Shown piece by piece: positions 22,983-34,004 of a stretch of DNA of 64,000 nt. Both the position numbers and the translations under genes were made by a program. Below the pieces are notes generated by a model. That model was not told the DNA's origin. It saw only the letters and a list, made by a program, of their open reading frames with translations, and searched no databases. Position 1 is the first letter of the stretch, and every line of letters starts with the position of its first letter. Origin of the DNA: Chlorophyllum brunneum (taxonomy: Eukaryota; Basidiomycota; Agaricomycetes; Agaricales; Agaricaceae); the NCBI GenBank assembly GCA_963576785.1, contig OY756141.1, forward strand, positions 3,596,001 to 3,660,000, read 5' to 3'.

Positions 22983-23555
22983 TGTTGAAGTTTTGGACAT
23001 ATTCTAGAAATAGACTATGAAGTCATTATGACAATAATAGACTAATCCGTTACTTTCCAGTAACTTCATTCTGTAGTAACCTCCTATGAGTTGCTCTGCA
23101 TATGATGAGAGTCATAAAGTACTTGATAGATTATTCTACATAGTACCAATGACTAGTATACTACATTCCGCAGTACTCCGCAGGCACTACACCGCAGTTA
23201 AAGGGAGTCATAAGGAATAATCTATGCATTACTAGTATTTTATGTAGTATGACTCACCTATGCTTCAATATGTATATAAACCCCATGTAGCAGACCTAGT
23301 TCTGCATCTTGTTCAATTGAACAACTTCTTCATCATCGCTTATCTTCTTGAGTATAACACCAGTCTTGATCTACTCGACTACAACTTATCTACCTCTGAT
23401 ACTGACTGTTTCATTACTAATATCTGTCTATCCAAATTACCTTTCTACAGGTATCAGATAGAAGCTTATTATCTCAGTGAGTAGACCCTACATTCTCTCC
23501 CACTGTGTTTACTGCTGTCCCCAGCAAACAACTCATTACGGTCGTTTTCTCAACA
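22983..23555 (+). repeat. Copia right LTR
   Basis: This 573-bp copy is about 97% identical by eye to the left LTR and ends TCTCAACA. It is followed by the CCAAC duplication. Confidence 0.95.
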
Positions 23556-23560
23556 CCAAC
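23556..23560. repeat. 5-bp target-site duplication of copia element (right)
   Basis: CCAAC repeats the five bases before the left LTR (9715-9719). The host gene's frame resumes directly after it. Confidence 0.9.
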
Positions 23561-23663
23561 TGCACTCGTAACACTCATGGCTTCCATGGCTTGTCGCATG
23601 TTTCGGAATACAAAGCTATTCGATTTCGATGCCCAGTTCACAATGACCCGCACAGTTGTTTGA
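23561..23663 (+). pseudogene. Severed C-terminal exon segment of the membrane-protein gene
   Basis: Removing the element and one duplication copy makes the codons KAMVPT at 9702-9719 continue into ALVTLMASMACRMFRNTKLF and end at TGA 23661-23663. The MACRxFR stretch is what I recall at the C-terminus of this agaricomycete multi-TM family, which supports the reconstruction. With the transposon in place this segment has no start and is orphaned. Confidence 0.8.
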
Positions 23664-24408
23664 GCTCTTCGGATGTGACCGTGGGGAGGATAACCTGTAC
23701 ACTTCTGGTGCTGATGACGTATCGAAGAAATACACTCTCAGTTCACCATAAATTATCTAATTTACGTTCGTTGTAGATTGGTTAAAGGTAGAAATTACAA
23801 AAGGATGATCACTTGTTGCTCAGCTATCAGCGTGGTCGCTTGCTCTTCGTGCCAGACTGCCTTCCTCTCTGCAACTGGTCGCTCCGTCTAGATATTTGTG
23901 GAGCGCACAAACATCTGTAACCAGCCAGACTACCGATTGTCGCAAGAAGTATTGATCTTAGTCACGAGAAGTATTCTTGGCCGTATTCCTGCGTGGTAGA
24001 CAGAGGTCAATCAAAAAAATTGCGCAATGATGCCGGGATGATCGCTTCTGCACCACATCCCAGGATCTAGATATCTATCATCCACGTGCTCACTCGATAA
24101 TTTTGGTTTTGAGTTTATATTCTTCTCGCCTACTTGTCTACTTCGACAGCTGCTGTCAAAACGGCTCGAATATTCTGTCTCCGTGTCCTGCTTCTGAATG
24201 TGGATTATTGGAGAATACAGCTCTGGGACTGGTCTCATAGTCGCGTACGGTTGACAAGTTTCCAGGAGAATGTGAAAGTATTACAAATTTATCAAATTTA
24301 AGCTGCAACCGGTGTCGTACGGATCTTATTTCTCAGCACCATGCGTTACGGGGTACCGGCATTCTTCAGCCAAATTTCACCCCACGGACCCTTCTACTCA
24401 TTTCTTTC
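23664..24408. other. Gene-free stretch upstream of MFS copy 2
   Basis: This is the 3' flank of the interrupted gene and the probable promoter of the MFS gene. Short frames on both strands show no family features. Confidence 0.45.
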
Positions 24409-26305
24409 ATGACCTCTGAAGAGACACCCTTGCTGCCCGGCATCCCACCTGCCAGTAAGCATGAACTTGTCTACCAGAGGTTTTCGCCAGGCTACAAAAG
24501 GTTCCTTCTCGGAATTGTCTCGTGGTATGGCATACTGCCATGTATGTCTTCTCGTTGCCCTCCTACGTGTGAGGTGTCAAAGAGCTCCCTCACACTTATT
24601 CACGCAGACTTCATATCCGGAAGTTTTGTTCCCTCAATACCGCAAATAGCGAAAGATTTGAATACCACGGGGCAGAATGTCACGTAGGTGTCTGTTTTCT
24701 TCCTGGGGCAGTGAACTATGCGTTGAGCTCTGTAAAGTTTAGCAATCAGTTTATCTCTTTTCGCAACCTTCCTTGGGGGCTTGGTTTCCGCTTCTTATTC
24801 CACTTTCTGTGAGTAGAAATGGGTGCTCGAAAGCAACATTTCGCTGATCTACTTATCAGATGGGCGTCGGCCCATCCTTCTCATCGGTCTTCCTTTATCT
24901 ATTGTCGGATCCTTTGGGGTTGGAATCGCACATAACGTTCCTCAACTTCTGTTTTGGAGGTTTTGGCAATGCGTTGGTGCTTCGCCTGGTGTTGGTGTCG
25001 GCGCCGCGGTGATAGGCGATTTATACAGACTAGAAGAAAGGGGTACAGCGCTAGGGTTTTATCTTGCCGTGAGTAATAAGTTATTTATTGGTTCGAAAGC
25101 TCATCGCTTCCAAGGGTACAATGTTGGGCCCTGCGCTGGCTCCACCAATTGGAGGTTCGATGCCCATGCCTGATTTTCGGTTAATACTTATGTACATACC
25201 TAGGCTTTGCAACGCACTATGCGTCTTGGAGATTCACGCAACATTGTATAGGGATAATGGGTCTCGTTGCTTTCATACTTATCCTTTTGTCCTTCCCTGA
25301 AACAAGCCATCCTGGTTCACGGGGCATTGACAAACGCAAGCAAACCGGATATATTGAACGCAATAAACTGCCCGTGTTCATCAACCCTCTTGAACCACTG
25401 AAATTGTTACGCAGCCCGAACATGCTCTTGGTGGTACGTCTGATCCAACCGTATCGGTACGGAAAACTTATTATTACCCCGTAATCGGAGTCTATCGCAG
25501 GATCCTTCACTCTCGTGACAGACTATGGTGGTTAAAGACACACACACTGTCTGACACTGTGATGCTGATGACTATTAGTCCTCCTCATACCTCTCGCCTA
25601 CACAATTGTGAGCAGAGCCTAGCAGTCCGGAGAACGAAGCTTATCCGTACTTTAGGGTAAACGTTACGGCATCGATAATGAAGCTTTGGTAGGAGCCTGT
25701 TTCTTGCCTAGCGGATTGGGTAACCTTGGTACGTTCGGTACTGTCTTCCGTGACATTCATGTTATCCTCACAACGCTTCAGTTGGCTCCCCTATTTCAGG
25801 ACATATCTCGGATATGATGATCATTCGTTGGAAAAAGAAAAGAGGTGGGACTTGGTATGCTGAAGATCGCTTGAGGGCGACCTTCCCGGGGTCGCTTCTA
25901 CTTGCACCTCTGTCTGTTTTAGGTTGCGGTCTGGCCATACGCTATGTAGAAGGTCCGATAGGTCTAGTGCTATGCTTGATTTCACTTTTCGTCAACGGAG
26001 TTGGTGTGAGTTGCTGCATTCCATCCCACATGAATTGCGTTTAAGTATTATAGGTTGTTATGGCACTGAGCCCATTGTCAACCTACCTCGTTGATATTTT
26101 GCACTCTCGTAGTGCAGAAGTCCTGGCCAGCAGCAGGTATGCTCACATCATGTTGGAGGCCGCGATACTCATAAGCTTAAACAGAGGTTTCCGTCTACTT
26201 GTTTTGACCTTCGCAACCACAGGAATCATGCCAATGATCGATAGGCACGGATTCCTGATGACAGCTTTCTTGTCAGCAATACTAGCTTGGGTTGGATATC
26301 TGTAG
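24409..26305 (+). CDS. MFS transporter, DHA1-type (copy 2, paralogue of copy 1)
   Basis: ATG at 24409 gives MTSEETPLLPGIPPASKHEL, nearly matching copy 1. Joined exons give FISGSFVPSIPQIAKDLNTT, DGRRPILLIGLPLSIVGSFG, LLFWRFWQCVGASPGVGVG, the motif-C stretch GPALAPPIGG, HYASWRFTQHCIG and PETSHPGSRGIDKRKQTGYI. Later come GKRYGIDNEALVGACFLPSG and STYLVDILHSRSAEVLASSR. It ends AWVGYL with TAG at 26303-26305. Introns fall at the same sites as in copy 1, including GGT|GTGAGT near 26005. No lesion was seen. It is predicted to be a 12-TM proton antiporter in the plasma membrane; the substrate is unknown. The two copies face each other across the interrupted gene and transposons. Confidence 0.87.
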
Positions 26306-27214
26306 GTGTCACTCTTTGTATGATAAGTTGCGGGCGCTCACCGAGGGCTAGGTTAATTTTGATCACAATCTGGTATGGGGACCAAATGAGGGCCTGGAAT
26401 GATATCGGCTATTCAACGGCTGAAAGTAATTGAGAAGTGGTGATATGGCTCATACTGCAGTCAAAAAGACGCGTTCTGTATTCTTTTCTACCTCCTAGCA
26501 AGAACTCACCCGTGCAGGGATTGGTACATATTCACAGGGGTTTCTAGCACATCATAGACTCTCCCTAAGCTGAACCCCGGTTACGAACTCCAATAATTAT
26601 TCATCTTCTAATCGTACCTTCCCGAGGTCGGTGGAGTTGGCCATCATTGTGAAATTGGACGCCGGCCGTGATGGAGGGCGATGTACGGATATGCGATGCA
26701 CTCGCCAGCAGGAGTTTCTCGCTCATAAAGTTAGTCGCTACGCCCAAAAGCATAGCATATTCAAGCAGAGTAATGGAGGAGATTAATATCCCAAGGATAT
26801 GTGTGTATGATGGTTCCGGATGAGGAATGATTTGATCATCATTGCCCTTGGATGGTTAGTGAAACCGAGGGGACCGGTAGTGAGGGGAACAGCCGAGGAG
26901 TTGTTGTTAGAGGTATATGGGGATGGGTTCATGTCTCAGGAATAATCTCTAAAGTGCAAATCTTTAAAAAAATGACATGAAGCCTTGAATGAATGGACTA
27001 TTCGGTGGGCATTGATTTGTGTCACGCGTGACACCACACCTGGTGGGCAAACCTTGCCCCTCGCGTTCATGATTATGGCTATACTGTGCCACTTGCCATA
27101 GCGTTCTCCTGTATACTACCTGTTCTCATTTTCAACCCGTAAGCACTAGCATTTATTGGCGTCTCTGGATATCATTTGACTCTAAATCCAGACTGTTACA
27201 GGCAACCAAGCTCA
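26306..27214. other. Gene-free stretch
   Basis: This is the 3' flank of the MFS gene and the upstream region of the PP2C-like gene. No coding pattern, tRNA or repeat was recognised on either strand. Confidence 0.45.
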
Positions 27215-28754
27215 ATGGCCGAGCGACGATTCCGCTTGGTTTTGACAGCTACTGCCTCAATCACCAGCTCTTACTACTACTGGAAGAACACAATACATGC
27301 AGATAACAATTCCTCTCCTCCAGCTAACGATATGACTAAGAGGAGTGCGACCGCCAGCACACTACAACCGATGTCAGTGGACTGACCAGCCTGTTCATAG
27401 GATTAGATCCACTCGTGAACCATGAATGGATTGCCACCAGGTCTGGTGGGTGGTACGGCACTAGAATCATCAAGTACGACTACGCCTACTTCCCCAAGTG
27501 CGTTGTTTGTCTTGCCTTGACATAATCTGTGGCTCACGCATCCCCAGTAAGGCAAATGGATATTGCAGTCTGGCTTTCCACGCTACTAAGATGGAGCGGG
27601 GGCGAAACTTGGTATTTGCCGCCCTTAGCGAGGGTATCAAAGGCTGGGAAACAAGCGCCTTCATTTTTAACGCGCTCATTCCTACTGTTCGTGCTGTGCT
27701 CAGCTCGGTCCTCAGCAAGTACGATTCTCCTGGCGAGTCCAAATCTGAGATAACTTCTGAGGAACTCGATAATGCAATCAAAAAGGCTTTTTTAGACGTT
27801 GACAATGGAATAGTCAACCAGGCGCAAGATATGATTCTTTCATCAGCTTCCAGGGCACTTAACATGCCCCAACTCTCCGCCGCTATCGCAGGAAGTACAA
27901 ATATATTGGCAATCTATGATGAGACGACACGTATTCTCAAGATTGCAAATGTCGGAGATGCGCGGGCAGTGCTAGGGCGCCAGGCAGAACGGAAGGATGG
28001 TACACCATACCTCGAGATACTTGTTCTCAGTTCTGAACACACCACTACCAACCCTTCCGAGCAAGTTCGTCTTCGTAATTCCCACTCGGATACCGACATC
28101 AATGTTCTTCAAAGATACCTCAGCCGTGACGTCACGCGTGCTTTTGGCCTGGCAATGTGTAAATGGAGCGAGGACATCCAGGATCGGATTCACAAAGATT
28201 ATCTTGGCGAAGTTCCATTGCGCGATCTGCTCCCCAAGTATAGCCCAACCTCTTCCGAGGACACACGACAGCGGCCCTTCCTCACTGCCGAACCCGACAT
28301 TACAACTATTCATATTCAACCTGATGACTTCCTCGTCCTGGGGAACAAGGGTTTGTGGGACGCCCTTACGAATGAAGAAGTTATCGGTCTCGTTGGCGCA
28401 TGGTTGATGAAACGTAATTATAATCTCAAGGCTCCAATTTTAGAACCGACCGAGGAAGACTTTATTGACCGGGAAGCATTGCCTGTAAACTTCCCTGATG
28501 GATGGGAGGATACCACCACCTGGTACAAGCAATGGAAGATTCAGAAGAAGTTTATTAGCATAGATAACAATGCCAGCGTTCATTTGGTTCGCAACGCGCT
28601 GGGCGGTGCGAACCGGGCCTTCACACACGGAATTGCCAAGCTCCCACATCCTTTCTCCGCGAACAGTCGGTATGTGCCCTTATCCGCCGCGTGAACAAAG
28701 GCTCATGAGGCTTATAGAGGTGAATTGGCAGTGACAGTGCTGTTTTTCGAATGA
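27215..28754 (+). CDS. PP2C-family protein with missing metal-binding residues (copy 1), likely pseudophosphatase
   Basis: The main body is clear: KYDYAYFPN spliced (intron 27498-27547) to KANGYCSLAF, then IANVGDARAVLG, TAEPDITTIHIQPDDFLVLG, GLWDALTNEEVIGLVG and HLVRNALGGANRA. A last intron (28670-28717) joins NSR to GELAVTVLFFE, stop 28752-28754. This is the Ptc5/PDP-like branch of PP2C. Residues that hold Mg or Mn in active enzymes are changed. The DGH motif is SEG, the Asp before GLWD is Lys (NKGLWD), and the final RDDI is RGEL. Activity is therefore doubtful. The 5' end is uncertain. From ATG 27215 the frame closes at 27385 unless an intron with a weak GTTTTG donor (27239-27357) is used, which restores frame; otherwise the start is frameshifted. 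Confidence 0.75.
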
Positions 28755-29385
28755 AAACACCATCCTCGGAGTTCCTACAGGAAGAACGATTGGGGTCCTC
28801 CGTCGACTGTTGGTTCCCGAGCCAATTAATGCTCGCGTGCTGCTTGTGTATGCGTATTTTTTGGGGTTGGGGAATTCGGATGTCCAGTGCTAAATCATGA
28901 ATCTGCTACAATAACGATATCGAAAGTTGGGAGGACTCTTAAAGATTTATCGGCGGAACGAGTCACAAGCAGACAAGCATGGAGATCGGTGTATATGATG
29001 TGTGGGTATGACTTGGCATCATGATCAAAAGGAGAATCAATCCTTGGCATCCGTACTCGACACAAAGATTCGGCGGTCCCTACTGAAATGTACAACGGGT
29101 AGCTATGGACTAGATTATATTCCATTGGACGGAGGAACTTGGCTCCGAAATCTTGTCTCCACTACATTGCTGTCGGGTAAGTCGGGCAGGAACAGAAAAG
29201 CGCATGACATTGCGCTATGCGCTACGAAAATATGGATCATAGAACGCATGTATGAGAAAACATCGACGGTAAAAATATGCTGTAACCAAGACTTTAGGAA
29301 CATAATCAAATTTACGCGCAACAATCGCCCGAGTAGTGAGAAAGCGTCACAAGTACCTATGAAACATAGTCCTGTTCTGGCACCA
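28755..29385. other. Gene-free stretch between convergent genes
   Basis: This probably holds the 3' UTRs of the PP2C-like gene and the minus-strand gene. An open frame at 29002-29406 has no features and overlaps the downstream gene's end, so it was not called. Confidence 0.45.
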
Positions 29386-31691
29386 CTACAACCCTGGAGT
29401 GACTAGATCATACCCCAGATCAGCCTCCATGAACTTGTCAAACTCGCCTACCTGGCTGTTGACCTCAGCTTGCAGTTGTGATGTCGAAGGCAGCTTCTCA
29501 TTTGCCCAACCCAAGCTATTCGGGGGCAAAGATACGTCCAAAGCCGCGCTAGAGGACAGGTCGAGATCCAAGCCAGGTTTCTGTGTTGATGTATACCGGG
29601 GATTGAACTCGGCATCAAGCATATGCAAGTCCTTGGGTATAGTAACGTTTCGGGCTGTCGGCTCTCCCCCTTCCTCATCTGATTCTGACTCGGAGTCTGA
29701 ACCGGCGAGCGACGATAACGATTTCGTTGGAGATGGGTTGTCGAGATTGTCAAGGCCATAAAGATCGTACGACGTCACTTCCAAGTTAGACTGCAGCGAG
29801 TCTGGGCCAGTTGAGGGGAATCGGAAAGGATCAGATTTCGGTGACCTCGGGGGTGTTTGGCACTGGGATTCTTGTATAGATAACCCATCTTCAACGGGAG
29901 TCTCAGCATCCGCTGGCTGCGGTGGAGTCTTGAATGCGGGTTCAGTGTGTTGTACCAGGGCCTTGGGTTCATCTTGCAAAGAATCTTTTCCAGATGACTC
30001 CTCGGGAAGTTGAGGGTCAAGGGCAACAACCAGAAGCGCATTGGAGGATGGTTCAGGACAGTGTAATGGCGATACTGTTCCAGTACCGGAGATTGTAACT
30101 TTAACTTCTGTTACGTTCTGATCGGGGACGGACTCGAGGATGGGATCAGAGATAAGAGGGGGCGTTGTGGATGTGGCGGGTTGGACTAATTGCTCAAATT
30201 TCTCTCTGGCCTCGAATTCTTCTATGTCAACCTGTCTATTGGGGGGAACGACCTGTGGCGCGTTCTTTGCCGGTGGTAAGCGACTTGCAGGGGGATTGGA
30301 GCCATGCTTTTTCTTGGGTGGGGCACGCTTGGTGCGGCCTGTCGATCCGAGAAGTTCTGTCAGTCGAGGTAGGTTCTTGAGAGGGGGTGTTGAAGGCGCA
30401 TCCCCGACGTCGGGGGGCGGTTTAGATGGCAACGAGAGTTCATCAAGTTCTTCAACTACTCGAGTTCTTTTTGCCGCTGGTTCTCCTCCGTGTGATTGTG
30501 ATGATGATGATCTGCGATGCTTTCGTGAGGAGCCATCTTGCGATTGCGATGGCTCGGGGAGACGTGAAGAAGGCGAGAGTAGTACTTTTTGAGATCGGCA
30601 ACAAGTTTGCATACAATCATGTGAATGTGTAGGAGAGGGAAGCGGATCAGTTGATGATATTGGGGGAAGGCCATTGAGACAAGATGGTAAGGGAGTGGAA
30701 GTCCAGAATGGAAGGAAGCTCTGTTCAAAGAGTACGTTAGATACGGTGTAAACTCAGGGGAAGAACGTACTGTATCAGCAACGTCGGCGACGTCGTGGCT
30801 TGTTAGTGACTTAGCATCATTATCAAGAAACAGAGGCTGGTGAGCCCGAGACTCTAATCCAACATCGGCCTTGTGACAGGGGGGACTGGGAGCGGAGGTA
30901 GCAGGAGGTAGGGGAGATGGTGGGGGAGGCGATTTTGGGGAACTCGGTTTGTCCTTCACGATCGTATGCCGCTTCACGACGGTAAACCCAAATTTAGAGC
31001 CGGTGAGAGTGGGATCCGTTGGATTGAAGACACCTTTGAGCGCTGATTGCTTGGGTATATTATGACTGGGGCGCTGTAGGGGCTCCCGTGCGGCTCCGGA
31101 GGTTGCCTGAGGGGACGAAAGACCTCCATCTGTAGCCGCTTCTTGTACTATCGTTACTTCAGGTGTCAAGGGCTCGAATTCCGCAGCTTTGATCCATCGC
31201 TGGACCTTACTTTTGACATCCTCCTCCTCTTTCCGTTTGCGCTCTATTTCGTGCCACTCATCGCTCGTCTTGGGAATGATACAAAGGTGCTTAGGGACCT
31301 CAGGAGCTTTCGCATCCGTGTTGGTCCCCATCCAGTGCTTTCCACCCCTCGTGGAGTGCAAACGTAAAAGCTCTGATATTACGGTCCATCGCCCGTCCGC
31401 AGGGTTCCCTTTGACTTCTGAATATGCCCGCTTAACCTTCTCCATCAACTGAGCAACTCTTGCCTTGGACTCGAGGCTTTGGAAGCCTGTGGCTAACGGA
31501 TTCACCTCCTCCTCCATACTCGCTCTGGCGAGATATTCGCGCGTTAGGCGCTTTAGATAGGTTGAACAGGTTCCAACTTCGCCGATTGATGACGATGCAC
31601 TTGATTCGGGAACATTGTTGTATAACACTGCAGTAAAAAGTGATTTGGGATTTGTGGCGCCGATACCGCGCTCATGTACTTTTGTCGACAT
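29386..31691 (-). CDS. Large, mostly disordered conserved-looking protein of unknown function (751 aa)
   Basis: Exon 1 (31691-30771) starts MSTKVHERGIGATNPKSLFT, and a 50-base intron (30770-30721) leads to exon 2 (30720-29386). The join reads ADVADT then SFLPFWTSTPLPSCLNGLPP. The N-terminal third is folded-looking: STYLKRLTREYLARASMEEE, ESKARVAQLMEKVKRAYSEV. A charged helix follows (WHEIERKRKEEEDVKSKVQ). The rest is Ser/Pro-rich with basic patches (AAKRTRV, RTKRAPPKKKHG) that could be nuclear localisation signals. A short block, LPRLTELLGS, looks like a linear motif. The end is acidic and aromatic (FMEADLGYDLVTPGL). I do not recognise the family. A nuclear regulatory or scaffold role is a guess from the basic patches only. 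The gene appears intact. Confidence 0.75.
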
Positions 31692-34004
31692 AGCACAAGA
31701 GGTTAAGCAGAGAACGAAGTGACTTCAGATGGCATGGGTGAAGGTCAACAACAAACCCAAATCAGGCTTTGTCAGTGACATATGTTCATCCACGTGATCA
31801 GCTGCCGTTGTGCCATACTTCGATGAAGTTCACTCTCTTAACTTCCTGTGTTTGCGTATACACCAACCATGGGTAAAACCAAAGCCGGCGCCAGATGTGA
31901 TCGACAATCGCTTCTATTCTAGTCGTCCTTCTCTGAGGTATATCTAGAGATTCTTGGAAGACAATAATGGGCGCTGTTACGGTGGGGGTGCCCGGAACTC
32001 ACATTTCCGAGCCACCGCGTAGTGATGGGCCCGCATAGGAACCCGACCCCAGCAGGTGATGATTGAATGTTTATTAATGCATCAAACGCTGCATTTATTG
32101 CCAAGTCAATGACAGAACACTGGCCGGTGACCCATCAATGTGTTGTGATAGCGCCCGAATCATCTCGGATGAGGTCTTCACTCCGCAGATCTCTTCGGAA
32201 ACATCAAAGGGCATATCTGGATAATACAAAGCTCATGCTCAAGCAGCACTCAGGTTCATGTTGCGATCCGCATACGACTTTCGAATGAACGGAACGGCTG
32301 TTTTGTGCACAAACGGACTAGTGCCACAACAATGCTGCAGCGAACGCAACTCGTTCCGAGGATTCAGCTAGGAAAGATATATCAAGCGAATCAACAAGTA
32401 GCTGTTCCTGGTATTAAGGTGTTCTTCAACACCGAAATTGAGACGGGAGTCCCCTTTCTGAATAAACCACACTGGAGCCTATAGGAAGCAGTTTCAGGTT
32501 CGAGTTTGGAGTTTGGAGTTGACTCTAGCTTGGTTTATCCGCTATACACGATGCCTGTGGGATCTCGCGCGAGGATACAGCCTTGCGGACATCTTTATTG
32601 CGCTGTGAACCATGCCGGTAGGTCTAGTTGTGATGTGGAGAGCCTTGGTACCCTGCCCCGAAGATCAGCTACATCCCCTACTTCGTTGGTTTAGTTGTCT
32701 CCCGTTCAGATCGTACATTTCGCAGCAAACATAATTTTAGTCGCTTTGCTTACACGCAAGACGTCGTGAGATGAGTTGACAGTGTGTTGCAACACCTTGA
32801 CTCACAGTTTGGTTTTGAGTCAAGGGAACATTCCTTTCGGACTCTCACTGACGCATGGACCTAGAAGTCCACTGATTCAGAGGCTAGAAGGCAACGGGAG
32901 TCACACAGTTCCGGGACCGACCAGAACGCAATTAAGTTTCTCGCTTTTAGATTTCGCTTTTCTTTCTCTCTCTCTTTTGATTCAACTATCTCTGTTGCCA
33001 GCGCATGCATTCTTTGTACCCCAAGAGGGTATGTTGGTCAGATCCGAGAGGCATCACGATGAAAATAGATATAATTGGCGTGTTGCCCAATAATTTTTCT
33101 GTCGCCTAGCTGTTGTTCTTCGGGTGTTGGGTGACGTGATCGAGGTCCATCCGCGACAATCTTTGGCATGTGATGTTGCGTCTGTGACAGTAAGTTTGAT
33201 CTCCGACCCAGAACTATGGCTTGGTAGTAACACCTTTCTTGGCCCAAGTACAGGCATAGAGAGTGTATGGCCCTGAGATACCACTCTAGTTAATTTCATC
33301 TGCTTCATTTTATTGTATATAATGAACCGGGAGGTATGGAAGTCCGCGTATGGCTGTGATGAGGTACACTACATTCACGAGCCAGTTGATGAGCGGCACT
33401 TGAATTCACGGCAATCATGCCGAAGTCAGCATTTACCTTGGCCATGAAAAAGGGCGATCCTTCCCTCAGGCTCCAAAGCACTCTGAATTCTTAACAAATC
33501 CGTTCAGAATAATTTAACCTTTTATGAAATCCTCTAGGACCCTTCAGGCAGCCCGGTGGCAGATTATGCTCTCTTGAAATTGCAACAAATATCATGATCA
33601 ACAAGTCACTTTCCCTCAACTTACATGGGGTAGTTCTACTGCATATGTAAGTCTATCATTCCGAGAGCTGTAATTTGTTCTCCGTGATGCCGGGAATCAC
33701 AGATTGGTCTGTGTAAGTATCGAAGCAGTGAAACACAACATTATTCTAGAACTACGGGTAGGGCTCTCCCTGAATATGCAGGCGCTGCAGAACCTTGATC
33801 AATGATCTGCGAGCGTCGTTGGGCTCAAGAATGGCTATTTGGGAGGTAAAAAAACACTTTTCCTTTTATTGACCTTTCACTCGCTTCGTCAGTATAAGAG
33901 GTCCGGCGCACCAGACTTCTGAGCCCTCAGCATTCATCTCTTCGTCTTCTCGACCTAAGCCAAATACCCACCCCTCTTCTTACCCTACAGCTACCCATTC
34001 CACA
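31692..34004. other. Long gene-free stretch (2.3 kb)
   Basis: No exon chain could be assembled on either strand. Open frames of 60-105 codons occur (for example 32776-33093) but lack motifs. A TATAAG-like element near 33893 and a CT-rich tract near 33935 lie about 60-110 bases before the next gene and may be its promoter. Confidence 0.45.

Larger units (their letters stand above)
9720..23555 (+). mobile_element. Ty1/copia LTR retrotransposon, degenerate, interrupted by a gypsy element
   Basis: Two 573-bp LTRs bound the element (9720-10292 and 22983-23555), beginning TGTTGA and ending CAACA or, in the mutated left copy, TAACA. The internal domain order is gag, protease (LLDSGVSCHY at about 19280), integrase zinc region and core (19720-20350), reverse transcriptase (YVDD at about 21998) and RNase H (22300-22948). 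This gag-PR-IN-RT-RH order defines Ty1/copia. Removing the inner gypsy insertion (10876-17364 plus its 5-bp duplication) leaves about 7.3 kb, a long copia element. Gag and pol carry many in-frame stops, so it is not autonomous. The LTRs differ at about 18 of 573 positions, nearly all transitions. Confidence 0.95.

Noticed and set aside
9720..23555. Possible retrovirus-like envelope in either retroelement
   Set aside because: No signal peptide plus transmembrane arrangement was found in any internal ORF; the extra gypsy ORF is soluble-looking.
27176..27385. A frameshift at the start of the first PP2C-like gene
   Set aside because: An intron at 27239-27357 with a weak donor restores frame, so a frameshift is not proven; kept only as an uncertainty.
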